This document shows, piece after piece, positions 1 to 10,188 of a DNA stretch of 64,000 nucleotides. Origin of the DNA: Linnemannia schmuckeri (lineage: Eukaryota; Mortierellomycota; Mortierellomycetes; Mortierellales; Mortierellaceae). A program made the position numbers and the translations under genes. The stretch is taken from the NCBI GenBank assembly GCA_029449235.1, contig JANATG010000001.1, forward strand, positions 4,092,001-4,156,000, given 5' to 3'. The notes beneath the pieces are model-generated. The model made no database searches. It saw nothing but the letters and a program-made list of their open reading frames with translations, and was not told the DNA's origin. The first letter of the stretch is position 1. Each line of letters opens with the position of its first letter.

Positions 1-1280
1 CGAGAAAGAGTGAGAGTGAGAGAGGATAACAGTGTGATAGATCAGGTATGGGATAAATTCGTCCTTGTACCTTCCATCTTACACAACAATAGACATCAGG
101 TTCGATACACCGTTGCATACGGCCAAGAGGACAATACGGCAGTAAAAAAGAACGATTAGAAGAAAAATTTTTAAAATTGATGAGAATAAGGTCCCACATC
201 CCCGAAAGGACACGAGACCCGATGTAAAAATTAAGCTGTTGAGATGTCCCGAAGGACATTCACTGGGAAGAACATCCGCGCTGTGCAATGCAGACACTCC
301 TCCCAGATTCCCCTCCCTTGATGATCAGAGGTGAATCCAGCCAGGTAAGTATAATTTTAGTTTCGGTTGCAAACTTCGAGGCTGCTTTTATACTCTTAGC
401 AGCTTCCTCGACCCTTCACTGCTTTGGATCAACTAGATCACAAAGGGCGATAAATTAACCATGGGGTGTAAGTTTTTATTGTTTTGTACATCTTAAGCAA
501 CTTTTAATGTGACAGCTAAATCTTAAAGCCGTTAAGGGGTGTATGCAAGGAAATGAGCAATAGCCAATGAGTGCAAATATTCAAGCCCCGAACCCATTCC
601 TACAGCTCATACGATCTACTTGCGTGTTGTCCAATTTTCAGGAGAAAAATGTTAAACGCGAGTGAAAACAAGAGGGACAGACACAACTGCAATAATATCG
701 GTAATGATTCATCAGTACGGGTTCATTGTACCAACAGATAGTGATCTTCGCGTACACACATACGTCGAGGAAGGATCTTCATAAAAGCGTCCATTTTGAT
801 CAAAGAAACATGTGGTCATCGTTTTTTTTTATCAGACTTAACAGCGAGCTTACTGATAGCGTGATGTGACAGAAGAGTAGTGGAAGTGTAAGAAAGTCAA
901 AAAATGATGGCAAAAATACTATAGTAACATCAAGGAGGGTGTCATACGCTATCGGGATTCTGAAGATGGTGGAGCCATAAGGAACACATAATTCCCAAAG
1001 ACGAATCGATGTCAAAGAAGAAGGGGAGAAAACGGACGTAAAAATATGGCAAACAGAGATAAAAAAGTATGAATAATCAATCATTCTCTGCCTCTGGATG
1101 ATGGAGCCATCACCTGGTCACTTTAGCTTTGTAACGCGCCGCGTATCGCCAAATAAAAGAGTTTGCCTTACCCGTTGCTTTTCTCCTTTTACTTCTCAGC
1201 GACATACGCCACCATACGTAACAAGCACACGCGCACATAACTCGTAAAACGCAAAATACGTTCGACCTAAACACATCTCA
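1..1280. other. Intergenic stretch upstream of a GTPase pseudogene
   Basis: I see no supportable gene here. The short open frames lack family motifs and mostly start at non-ATG codons. The sequence is AT-rich with mixed composition. It may hold the decayed promoter of the GTPase pseudogene that follows, but I could not identify a TATA box or other named site with confidence. Confidence 0.5.
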
Positions 1281-1913
1281 ATGTTGATGACAGATGTTGT
1301 TCTCATTGGGAGTCCAGGATCGGGCAAGAGTACCTTCCTCAAACGCACTCTTTGAATTCTTCTCCACTACTTTAACCAAATACGAATTATCCACAATTGT
1401 CACCTGCGATAGGCGAGAACTGTGCCTATTCGATTTCCCCAGTACCGTACCAAACGGCAGCGGTAGTACCGACAGCATTGTCAATGGCAAACTCGCAAGC
1501 AACCGCGGGCTCTTCGAAAAGACCTTAGGCAACTCTGCCAACGCCGTCATATTCTTCGTGATTACCCTACCAGGGATGGGAGGACTGGAGCCGAAGACAA
1601 TGTACTCGCCAAGACATTCCATGCAAGAACTAGTATTCGCCTCCAAGATCGGTATCATTTTCACACGAGCGTCGTTGCCCTCAGTGTTTTATAGCAGCAC
1701 GTTGCTCAGGATAAAGAAAGGGTGAACCAAAACGAGCCGGCTATCGAGGGACAAGTACCTGGTATTGTCCGGGCACGGGTCAAGGTTCAGTTCTGAAGAC
1801 ACAAAGGAGATTCATGAGTCTAGTCCTTTCGTTCACGCCCAAGCACTCAAATGTCAAACTCTTTGTTGGGCCCGAACTTTTGCGCTTTATCAAACTCCAG
1901 CTCCCCTATCAAA
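1281..1913 (+). pseudogene. Decayed AIG1/GIMAP-like GTPase
   Basis: The reading frame opened by the ATG at 1281 encodes a clean P-loop (VLIGSPGSGKSTFLK) and stops at TGA after 24 codons. The frame shifted by one base then continues to 1725 with a G3-like segment (LCLFDFPS), the region before the switch helix (LFEKTLGNSANAVIFFVI) and the strand before G4 (KIGIIFTRA). Another frame (about 1815-1905) carries a C-terminal match (VLSFTPKHSNVKLFVG) to the intact paralogues nearby (compare ILSFDPKRVESRN). Motif order and spacing match the three GTPases at 2340-6463, so this is a fourth copy broken by at least two frame changes and internal stops. A functional spliced gene is unlikely because the first break would need a one-base intron. 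Confidence 0.8.
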
Positions 1914-2339
1914 GATCATCTGTGTGTGCGTGTATGCATCTAAAGTAATGATAATAATAATAATAATAATAAAAATAAAATAAAATAAAAGAAACGAACG
2001 AACAAAGTTGACAGACGCGAAATATGGGCTGTGATTTGACCCGGGAGCGTGAGATGACGTGGATGTTGTGGAATGTAAAAGAAGGCCCTCGGCTCTTTGT
2101 CTCCCTTTCACTCTCCTACCTTTTCTCTTTCTTAAAGATTAAAGGAAAGAGAATATATACCCTTGTGGACCTGTAGCACAAAACGCAATTCTTGATTTAT
2201 TTTCATTCACAGCAAAAGAAAGGAGACAAGGAGCGAATGGAAGTGTCAGCAACATGCATCAATGCGCAAGGTTCGTATTTTCGACTAATCATAAGAGTTA
2301 CTACAGTAGAAAAAAGAGTGGTATGGAGAAAAGAAGACC
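1914..2339. other. Intergenic, 3' flank of minus-strand GTPase
   Basis: This is the spacer between the GTPase pseudogene and the stop codon of the next GTPase on the minus strand. It holds an ATA/ATAA microsatellite at 1949-1992 and presumably the 3' UTR of the minus-strand gene. I see no gene. Confidence 0.5.
1949..1992. repeat. (ATA)n/(ATAAA)n microsatellite
   Basis: Simple AT-rich trinucleotide repeat, about seven ATA units, passing into ATAAA units. It lies just downstream of the pseudogene's C-terminal remnant. Confidence 0.9.
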
Positions 2340-3326
2340 CTAGGCAAAGCCCGAATTCGCCATCGCAAAGAAGCTTCTCACGATTTGCTCGACCATATTG
2401 CGCGACTCAACTCGTTTGGGGTCGAAAGAGAGAATAAAGTTGAGGATCATTTGCTTCTCCTCTTCACTGAACCCATTCGCATCATGATCGGTTAGGACTA
2501 AGGGAGGTCCTCTTGACACGAATCTCTTGCACCTTGGCTCAATAATCTTCTCGAGCTTATCCAACATCATTTTCGCGTAGTGTTGCGAACGGTAGTGATG
2601 GATGTCACGGGGTATAGCATGGGTCAGAATAATCCCTACCTGGGGACCCTCCCTTAAGCTGTCGATTACCGTCTTCATGACCATGTAGTCGCTCGGCTTG
2701 ATCCTTCCGTTAGTTGGCTTGAGAACGAAAAGGATAATAAACGGACCCCCTTCGTTCAACGAGTCCTGAACCATCTGAAGATGCTTGACGATACTATCGT
2801 TGCCGTCAGGAGAACAGTCGTCAATCCCAGGAATGTCATAAAGTTGAAGCTGGATATGGCTGAAAGTGACTTGCTGCTTCGAAACGCTTGTGGTGAGTCC
2901 CGAGACCGCAGAGTATCCGTGATCAAAGTTTCCTCCCAGAGCGTTCAGAATACTACTCTTTCCAACGCCAGGGTTTCCCACAATGGCAAGATTGACCATG
3001 GGAGTTGTAGTGAACTTGAAGAAATCGGATGATGGCCTCGCCCAGTCGTTAACTTCGTGAACAGCCTTGTTGACCTGGAGGGCCTTCTCGAGCAGGTTGC
3101 CAGACATCTCACGCTGCAAAGCGCCCATGGGAGTGTTGGGTAAAGGCTTCGTGACTTCGTAGTCATGGACCGGAGCAGCGCTGGTGGTGACGGCAGAGTT
3201 GATGGCGGTAGTAGCGGTAGTGGTGGGTGGTGTTATCGTGAGATCCATTGTTATATATTCTTCGATCTCCTCTTCAGATGGCGGTGGAACCTGATCGCCA
3301 CCGGAGCGGGCGATTGTATCGTACAT
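2340..3326 (-). CDS. AIG1/GIMAP-like P-loop GTPase with N-terminal extension
   Basis: A single exon of 328 aa. The first ATG in good context (A at -3) is at 3326; the frame is open a little further upstream, but only from a TTG. Residues 1-110 are a Ser/Thr/Pro-rich extension absent from the two paralogues. The G domain follows: Walker A GNPGVGKS at 117-124, then a conserved LGG-F--GYSAVSG segment at the G2 position, then G3 DIPG. The usual NKxD of G4 is replaced by a weakly related LTHAIPRDIHH. The protein ends in SFFAMANSGFA, which is hydrophobic. AIG1/GIMAP GTPases are membrane-associated immune or stress GTPases in plants and animals; the role of fungal members is not established. Membrane anchoring by the tail is inference. 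Confidence 0.85.
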   Translation of the reverse strand: MYDTIARSGGDQVPPPSEEEIEEYITMDLTITPPTTTATTAINSAVTTSAAPVHDYEVTKPLPNTPMGALQREMSGNLLEKALQVNKAVHEVNDWARPSSDFFKFTTTPMVNLAIVGNPGVGKSSILNALGGNFDHGYSAVSGLTTSVSKQQVTFSHIQLQLYDIPGIDDCSPDGNDSIVKHLQMVQDSLNEGGPFIILFVLKPTNGRIKPSDYMVMKTVIDSLREGPQVGIILTHAIPRDIHHYRSQHYAKMMLDKLEKIIEPRCKRFVSRGPPLVLTDHDANGFSEEEKQMILNFILSFDPKRVESRNMVEQIVRSFFAMANSGFA

Positions 3327-3473
3327 TTTTTGGATTAAATGTCGATTGAGAAATGGAAACAATGCTTAGGTCAAGAAGTGGATGATGTAGTGGTGGTGAT
3401 GAGTTACTGTGAAGTGATTGAAAAAGGAGAAGAGAGTGTGTGTGCTTTTGATTCTTTAAAGAAATGATGGTCG

Positions 3474-3480
3474 TATTTAT
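3474..3480 (-). promoter_or_regulatory. TATA-like element of minus-strand GTPase
   Basis: On the minus strand the sequence reads ATAAATA about 150 nt upstream of the ATG at 3326. The two intact paralogues have TATAAA at comparable distance, which supports a shared promoter architecture. Confidence 0.45.
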
Positions 3481-4214
3481 GCTGCACTCGTGCCTTATTA
3501 ACATACTTCCAACAGGACTAACGAGTTAGCCTGGGTCATCTCGTACACAGGTAAGGCCATGCGAAGTTGGTGACGGCGTGGATTGCACCGGATGTGAAAT
3601 CACGAGTTTGTGTGAAAAACGGTGTGGGCTAAAGAAGTGAAGGGAATGGTTCTGGCGAAGACATAAAATTGAATAAATGAGGCGTATTGATTGATACCAG
3701 CAAGAGTAGCAAAAATATCAACAGGGCCCGAGAGTCCGATAGCAGTTTCTATGGGTCAGTGTCTGGGGGGAAATGACTGAAACATGGTCAGGGAATGGCA
3801 AAGCAGAGTTGAAAATGCTTCTCCAGAACAAAAGGTAAACGACAGCTGCAAATAAGGCGCAGAAAGAGCGAAGTGGCAAAGAGCAAACAGAGGCATTCGA
3901 GAACCCAGAAGAATGATGCGTCAAGTACAAGCTTAGATTGTCACAGGCAAAACATAAAGTTGGAGGACACAGGTGAAGTTGAAACGGCGAAGATTTAAGG
4001 CGAGTAAGCTGGAGGTTAAACGGATACAAAAGTAAACAAAGCATAGCAATACAAATGCATGACGGCCGGAATAACAATCAGATCGCAAGGTCGCACTCAG
4101 AAAAAAAAGAACAGCTAGGGTGTCCGGCTGTCCGGAGTACTTGACAGGAATACATGGCGAAGAAATTGGACAGCGCATGACCAAGAAGGTGCATATCTTC
4201 AAATTCTATTAGAA

Positions 4215-4216
<2 letters not shown>

Positions 4217-4258
<42 letters not shown>
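4217..4258. repeat. A42 homopolymer
   Basis: Uninterrupted run of 42 A on the plus strand in the divergent GTPase spacer. No target-site duplication or upstream retroelement body was visible, so I call it a homopolymer rather than a retrotransposon tail. Confidence 0.9.
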
Positions 4259-4259
<1 letters not shown>

Positions 4260-4684
4260 GAGGCACGGTGAAGAAGATAGCTTGACAACAGCCCTGAAGG
4301 AAGGATCTACAAAGGTTATTCAGATGTGCTACCTAAAAGATATACCAAGTGAAAATTGGATGGCAAAGGGTAGGGCATGTGACACGCGATGGGGCGGCGA
4401 GTAAATCAAGGAGATATTGTCATCAACTGGCGAAGACTTAAACGAGAGGACAATACAGCACCCTTTGGAAAGCATACAACCTGGGCCAAGACTGGAGGTA
4501 AGGCAACGACGGCAAGATGGATGGCGCAGCTTTGAGATTGGGAGCTGCTGGTCAAAGGCGGTCGGAAGTGATATTGAACAACCAGTAGGCCATTTTATGG
4601 AAGAAAATCCAGTTCGAGTACATATATTGTTGTTCACTCTTCCTCGCCCTTTTCCATTTTTTATTCTCTCCTTGGAAGATAACC

Positions 4685-4690
4685 TATAAA
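4685..4690 (+). promoter_or_regulatory. TATA box of plus-strand GTPase
   Basis: TATAAA lies 118 nt upstream of the ATG at 4808 and is followed by a pyrimidine- and CA-rich leader typical of fungal 5' UTRs. Confidence 0.6.
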
Positions 4691-4807
4691 GAGTACATTT
4701 ACCTTCTTCGTTGTCAGCCAAAGTTACTCAACCTTTTCAATCTGTCCAACAGCAATCTACAGTCACTTTCCATCACACAATCTCCAACTACTCTTCTTTT
4801 CTTTAGC

Positions 4808-5485
4808 ATGACACAGACCGTTCAAGCACCAGAGGCGCCCATCTGCAGCGTTGTTCTCATGGGAAACCCTGGTGCCGGCAAAAGTGCGCTCCTCAACGCT
4901 CTCGGAGGGTCCTTCTACAGCGGATTCTCTTTCATCGTCGGCAACCCAGGCTCGTCGGCCGAGATCGTCACCCTCGGTGGTAAGCCTGTTGAGTTGATTG
5001 ACCTCCCTGGAATCTCTGACGCCGGTGGAGGAGGCGCTATCTCCAGTAACCTCAAGTTATTGCAAGACACGTTGAACGCCTGCAATCAGGCCCTGCTTTT
5101 CTTTGTCATCAAGCCCAACAACGGACGAATTGCGGCCGAGGACTTTGCGGTCTTGAAGACGCTGCTCACCAACCTGACCAAGAGCCCCAGAATTGGGCTC
5201 TTTGTGACCCAAGTCAGAAAAGACCATATCCCCCTCCTCGACACGGAAAAGTACCGCACGGATGTTCTCAAGATGTTACAGGACAATGGTGTCGACACCA
5301 TTTATCTGGAGAGGAATCGATGGTCTATCTTGAAATCACATGAAGCGGAGGGCTTTTCGGACGACGAAAGAGAGGCGATTCGCACCTATGTCTGTTCCTT
5401 TGTTCCAGCAAAAGTCAAAGTCGGCAATCTCTTCGAGCGAATCTTCAACATCATCCTTGACTTCTTTAAGAAGATCATCGGCTAA
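4808..5485 (+). CDS. AIG1/GIMAP-like P-loop GTPase
   Basis: A single exon of 225 aa, nearly all G domain. Walker A is GNPGAGKS at 19-26. An LGGSFYSGFSFIVG segment sits at the G2 position and G3 is DLPG at 65-68. A conserved FFVIKPNNGRI strand follows. At the G4 position there is TQVRKDH (134-140) instead of NKxD. The C-terminus (IFNIILDFFKKIIG) is an amphipathic, strongly hydrophobic helix that could attach the protein to a membrane, as C-terminal segments do in several GIMAPs (inference). It is divergent from the 2340 gene and convergent with the 5765 gene, with 279 bp between stops. The compact size and TATA promoter suggest an inducible gene, but the sequence does not show the inducer. Confidence 0.88.
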   Translation: MTQTVQAPEAPICSVVLMGNPGAGKSALLNALGGSFYSGFSFIVGNPGSSAEIVTLGGKPVELIDLPGISDAGGGGAISSNLKLLQDTLNACNQALLFFVIKPNNGRIAAEDFAVLKTLLTNLTKSPRIGLFVTQVRKDHIPLLDTEKYRTDVLKMLQDNGVDTIYLERNRWSILKSHEAEGFSDDEREAIRTYVCSFVPAKVKVGNLFERIFNIILDFFKKIIG

Positions 5486-5764
5486 ATTAAACCACAATAT
5501 GAACAATAATAATAACAATAAGAGAATGTTTTTTCTTGCAAGCTGATCATGGGATGAGTAATTGCATGCGGTTTGAATCAAAAAAAACCACAGTTTGAAT
5601 GCATTGAAGGCGTTTTAAAACGGCTCCAATAAATATTGTTAACGTATCAAGTTCCACTTTACAACATCCAATATTCTTGTGAGAACCCACAAAACACTCG
5701 GAAAAAAGAGAGTCGATATTAGTTTTATTCATACTCCCACCGAAAAGTTAAGGGAAGGGAGTGT

Positions 5765-6463
5765 TTAAACGCCAAAAATAAGATGCCAAAACACGGCAAA
5801 TATCCGCTGTAAAAGAGTTGTGAACATGCGATGCACAAAGACAGGGGTCGGTTCAAAGTTAAGGATGTAGTCTTTGATAATGTTCTCCTCAGATCTGGTG
5901 AACTCACCACTGTGGTCAAGCAGAATGAGAGGGTCCATCTTGCTAAAGAACTTGAGGTCAGCATTAGCTTCCATTAAAACTTCCCGTATCTTTTTCAAGT
6001 ATTTGCTGGATCGGACGGCGTCGTAGTGCTCACGTTTGACTTGTGTCAGAATTAACCCCACCAATGGCGACTGGTCCAAGTTATCCAGAAGAGCTTTCAT
6101 AACAGTAAAGTCGCTTGGGGAGATCCTTCCGTTGTTTGGCGCGATGACGAAAAAGATCACGTAGGAATTCCCGTCGTTCAGGGTGTTTCGAAGAATTTCG
6201 AGGTGTCCTTTGGAGGCATGGTTGCCATCAACGTTGTCGTCAGTGCGAATGTCAAAGATGCCGGGGATGTCAACGAGACGGATTCGTCTTCCGTCAACAG
6301 GAACATATTTGCTTGACATCTTGCGGGTCAACCCTGTGACAGCAGAGAATCCAGTGTGGAAATCCCCGCCGAGAACATTGAGAATGGTGCTTTTGCCGAC
6401 ACCGGGGTTACCGACGAGGATCAGAGAATAGGTGCCGGTAAGAAAAGAGCGCTGAACGGTCAT
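5765..6463 (-). CDS. AIG1/GIMAP-like P-loop GTPase
   Basis: A single exon of 232 aa. I chose the ATG at 6463 because its context is strong (gccATGa) and it fits the paralogue start. An upstream in-frame ATG at 6592 overlaps the TATA box and is unlikely to be translated. Walker A is GNPGVGKS at 18-25, G3 is DIPG at 65-68, then FFVIAPNNGRI. The G4 position is LTQVKREH. The C-terminus (RIFAVFWHLIFGV) is very hydrophobic and may be a membrane anchor (inference). It is a sister of the 4808 gene and part of the four-copy cluster. Confidence 0.86.
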   Translation of the reverse strand: MTVQRSFLTGTYSLILVGNPGVGKSTILNVLGGDFHTGFSAVTGLTRKMSSKYVPVDGRRIRLVDIPGIFDIRTDDNVDGNHASKGHLEILRNTLNDGNSYVIFFVIAPNNGRISPSDFTVMKALLDNLDQSPLVGLILTQVKREHYDAVRSSKYLKKIREVLMEANADLKFFSKMDPLILLDHSGEFTRSEENIIKDYILNFEPTPVFVHRMFTTLLQRIFAVFWHLIFGV

Positions 6464-7154
6464 GGCGATTGATTTGTTGAAGAGGGTACAACAACAGTGT
6501 GACAGAAGGATGAGGGAGGGTGATTCTGTATCAATAGCGTGAAAGAATTTCAAAAAGTGGTTGCAGAGTCGCTGTGCGGAATCGTATCGCATTTATATGC
6601 GCACAATCGAAGGGTGGCATATGACCTGTAGCATTCGCAATTTCTTCGTCGGCTGGCAAAGCATGTCCAAATAAATAAGCAGCATGCAAGGGTATTGATT
6701 TTGGACAGTCGATGGCGATGGCAAAGGTACCTTACGTGAAGTGGTTGTGACAGGCAGAATGAGATAAACAGCGGCTCACACACAAACGTAGCATTGCCCA
6801 AGGCAGCACCTGTAAACGATAGCTGGCGAAGACCCTTGGGCCTCAGATAAATAGAACACATAGAACACAACCTACAAAGGCGGGACCAATTGACGGCCAG
6901 GGTGTCATGCCGCAGCGTTAATGTCCACGCCCCAACAGTACCCTTTCGCCCCGCAGAGAATGCCACTACCTTATATTCACAAATACATCGAATGAGCGAC
7001 AGGGGATCTATTTATTTCATAGTGTGATTGTCTAAGACGCAATATTTTTATCCACGCAGCATGTCTCCTTGAACCGTAAAAAACAAAAAGTAAGTTTCAA
7101 GAAACTGTTTTATTGTCGTTGTCTCTGTAGGTCCTTTGCTTGTCCAAACTGTCC
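6464..7154. other. Intergenic, GTPase promoter and 3' flank of Trx-UBX gene
   Basis: Spacer between the promoter side of the minus-strand GTPase and the stop codon of the thioredoxin-UBX gene, also on the minus strand. Apart from the TATA box I see no gene or repeat. Confidence 0.5.
6592..6597 (-). promoter_or_regulatory. TATA box of minus-strand GTPase
   Basis: TATAAA on the minus strand, about 130 nt upstream of the chosen ATG. It explains why the in-frame upstream ATG at 6592 is probably not within the transcript. Confidence 0.55.
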
Positions 7155-8328
7155 TTATGCCACAATGATTAATTGTGCGCGTGGGGTCAACTTGGCCTCC
7201 TCCAGAGTTTGCTGCAGAATTTCATCTGTGTAGACACTATTACGTCAATATGTAAGAAGGAGGGCATGTCAGTTCACTTCAACCATGTTTTCACAGAATA
7301 CCCAGCCAAGGAAAAAGAGAAGTAACTTGACTGTGAGACTTACGTTTTGGGAAAGTTGGTCATGAGGGTAAATCCCGGTGCCTTGACGCCCCTTGCATCC
7401 AAGTTTGCCTGCACAAAGTCGCGGACTCTCTGGAGGGTGTGCTCAGGTTCAAAATCACCACGGATCGACGTACCATCTAACATGCGGATCTGAATCTGAC
7501 AGCTGCCTCCAGGTCCTTCAACTGTCTTGATCTCCTTACCCTCTGAGCTGCTGTTGCCAATCAGTCCTGTCTTGGCGAAGGTTGCTACGAATGCGATGCT
7601 CTGAAAAAGTTTCGTGGCCAGGCTGATGATGCCAGAAGAGAGGTGGCTGACCGCGGTCAAGAGTCGGACATGATATGGCGCATCATCCACATTACCCCTC
7701 TTTCGTCCTGCTGATGCGGCTGCCTTGGGAATATTGCTACCACCGCTACTGCTACCGCTTCCTCCAAGGGTCTGTCCGCTGCCGCTGAAGGATGACCCTC
7801 CCTCATAGGTTTTAATATAACTCTGAATCTTGCTGACATCCGCGCCAACAACACGAGCAACCTCGTAGCGGTTCTTGAAGAAGAGGATGGTGGGCATGGC
7901 AGTGACTTTGTAGGCTCCTGCGCAATCCTGAGCCTTGTCTACATCGACCTTGGCAAAGATAGTTGAAGTATGCTTGCGCTCCAGTCCCTCCAGAATCGGC
8001 GCCAACGTTTTGCAAGGTCCGCACCTAGATATAATGGAAGGAGGATGATGTTAGATGGTGTTTTGGGTAGATATCTTTCTCGTTGTAGTGGCTACTCGTA
8101 AGAGTCTTCCCTGATTTCTGAGCATACCATGTGGCAAAAAAGTCGACGACGACCTACAGGAAACAAGGAAAAGCGTCAAGAAGGAAAAGAATTGTTAGCA
8201 TGTCTATTTGAAGCAGTCCCTTAATGACTTGTGCCATGCAACGTCGTTCCAGAGAAACAACCTACCAGCTTTGAGCCTGCGGAAGAGAGGGTGCTGTTGA
8301 GTTCTGCCTGAGAGTTGACGTTCTTCAT
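7155..8328 (-). CDS. Thioredoxin domain fused to a UBX domain
   Basis: Four exons: 8266-8328, 8128-8153, 7344-8024, 7155-7236, all GT-AG with phases that join cleanly to give 283 aa. Residues 1-110 form a classical thioredoxin: VVVDFFATWCGPC places the CGPC active site at 31-34 and the cis-proline (AMPTILFF) near 74. A Ser/Gly-rich linker follows, then a basic/hydrophobic middle segment (about 140-185). Residues about 203-283 form a UBX domain (QIQIRMLDGTSIRGDF ... FTLMTNFPKTVYTDE ... LIIVA). UBX domains recruit proteins to the AAA-ATPase Cdc48/p97, so this is predicted to be a redox-active Cdc48 cofactor. The p97-contacting loop reads FPK (254-256) rather than the usual FPR. It differs from UBXD7/UBXN7 proteins, whose thioredoxin-like UAS domain lacks CGPC. 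Divergent with TATDN1. Confidence 0.9.
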
Positions 8329-8614
8329 GGTTATGAATGCGTTGTGAGTTGATGAGTGGTGGGTGAGAGTGTGAACGAAAAAGGAAGACTGTTGCGTGTG
8401 AGAAGACAGGTGGTGATGGAAAGTAGAGAGGGTTGTGAGCAATGGAATATGAGGACTGAGAAGAACACAGGCAACAAGTGAACAAGAGGTGAGGAAGCAA
8501 CCTTCCTTATTTCAATAGTTCAAGACATAGAGGGTCACTTATTCAGTTCCAAAGAAAAAGGAAACGTTCCTCTTGCTCGCTTTATTCAAATCTCAGGATC
8601 TCGACAAAGCGGCC
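8329..8614. promoter_or_regulatory. Bidirectional promoter, Trx-UBX / TATDN1
   Basis: The 286-bp spacer between two divergent start codons must hold both promoters and 5' UTRs. No clear TATA box is seen on either strand. Confidence 0.6.
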
Positions 8615-10188
8615 ATGCCCCCAAGACTCATCGGTGAGATCATCTACCACAGGGACAAGGACACAGGAAACGAGAAAAGAACGTCAGGGAGACTCGGGGA
8701 GTAGGAAGGTGCTTCGTGTTCTCTATTAGTCTAACTCACAAGCGGATACATACTTCACTGCTCCATAAGTAGATATCGGCATCAACCTCACAGACCCCAT
8801 GTTCCGTGGGCTGTACAACGGAAAGCAGGCGCACGTAGGTAAGGAAGGATAAAAGGGGATGTCTGTGAAACGTGTCTTTAAACCTGAATGAACGGCCAAT
8901 TGACTGATCTGTGAACGTCTACCTTTAAGATGATTTGGCACAGGTGCTTTTTCGTTCAAAACGCGCAGGCGTCGATCGTATGATTGTCACAGCAGGAAAC
9001 TTGAGTGACTGCAAGGAGGCGCTGGATCTCGTCAAGAATCACGGTACAGGACGCTATCTTTGATATTTGCGAGGTCAACAGATATATTTGAACCACTATC
9101 GCAAACTATCTCCAGTTGACACTCGTTGTTTACGACTCTTTTAGACAGCCTATTTATGACTGTGGGATGTCACCCAACGCGCTGCTCCGAGTTTGAGAGT
9201 CACGCCGACGGACCAGAGGGTTACTTCAATGCCCTAAAGGCATATCTCGACAACCCAGAGACAAAAGGAAAGGTCGTCGCTATCGGCGAGTGTGGACTCG
9301 GTAAGGATCGGTTATTGAAAAGTTTATTGCAGCGGCGCCGCCACGAGTCGTAAACAGTGTTACGACATACTAATTGTACATGTTCTTGCACTAGACTACG
9401 ATAGGCTTCATTTCTGCTCGAAGGAAATCCAGCAAAAGTACTTTGAGCGCCAATTCGACCTTGCCGAGTCGACTCGTCTGCCAATGTTCTTACACAACCG
9501 TAATACTGGAGAGGACTTTGGAAAACTGGTTACGCAGCACAGATCGAGATTCACACACGGAGTAGTTCATTCGTTCACAGGATCCGTCGAGGAGATGCAG
9601 CAATATCTAGACCTGGGCTTGTACATCGGTATCAACGGCTGGTAAGTTGAGTCATTGAGGGCTTCCTGCAGAGTGGCGCGTCGTTAAAGCAATGAGATAC
9701 AATGCGAATGAAATATACCTTTATACCGTTATAGTTCTCTGAAGACAGAGGAGAATTTGAAGGTCGCTGTCAGTGTGCCTTTGGATAGGTTGATGCTGGA
9801 AACTGATGGACCTTGGTGCGATATCCGCCCAACCCATGCCTCGTTCAAGCACCTATCAACGATGACGCCAGAGCAACAGGCTATGTACAGCCCTCCTTCC
9901 AAGAAGAAGGAAAAGTTCGAGTCTGGGTTGATGGTTAAGAACAGGAACGAGCCCTGCACGATGGGGTACGCCTGCTTTTGCTGTTGTTTTTGTTGCTAAT
10001 GTAGATACGCGCTGTTGAATATGATTTCTAATTACGTTTTGCTCCTTTCACTTTATCTTCTGTTCAATAGACAAGTGCTTCATGTTATGGCGGATCTTCA
10101 TGGCATGGACCCCGATACCTTGGCAGACATTGTGTATAAGAACACGACTAAAGTGTTCTTCCCTGACTTTGAGAGCAGGTCGGTGTGA
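8615..10188 (+). CDS. TATDN1: TatD-family DNase (TATDN1 orthologue)
   Basis: Seven exons: 8615-8633, 8773-8834, 8944-9043, 9145-9300, 9395-9641, 9735-9965, 10071-10188, giving 310 aa, the usual TATDN1 length. Frame and family motifs agree across every junction. Motifs in order: DIGINLTDPMFRG (first metal site), MTVGCHPTRC, VAIGECGLDYDRLHF (metal-binding Glu and catalytic region), MFLHNRN, VVHSFTGS, GINGCSLKTEENL, LMLETDGPWC and a C-terminal NTTKVFFPDF. TatD enzymes are metal-dependent 3'-5' exonucleases/endonucleases of the TIM-barrel amidohydrolase fold, linked to DNA damage processing and apoptotic DNA fragmentation. The end of exon 2 (8834) uses GTAGGT, which keeps QAH-VLFRSK in frame. It is a housekeeping-type gene with no sign of decay. 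Confidence 0.95.

Larger units (their letters stand above)
3327..4807. other. Divergent intergenic region between two GTPases
   Basis: Divergent spacer between the minus-strand GTPase (ATG 3326) and the plus-strand GTPase (ATG 4808). No convincing gene. It contains a 42-base A run and TATA-like elements at each end. The open frames inside lack recognisable motifs. Confidence 0.6.

Noticed and set aside
98..112. tRNA B-box-like GTTCGATAC
   Set aside because: No matching A box or cloverleaf stems around it.
3718..4202. Overlapping minus-strand frames of 89-119 codons
   Set aside because: Cys/Leu/Phe-rich frames without motifs, opposite a divergent promoter region.
4217..4258. A42 run as a retrotransposon tail
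   Set aside because: No upstream coding body, target-site duplication or second copy was seen.
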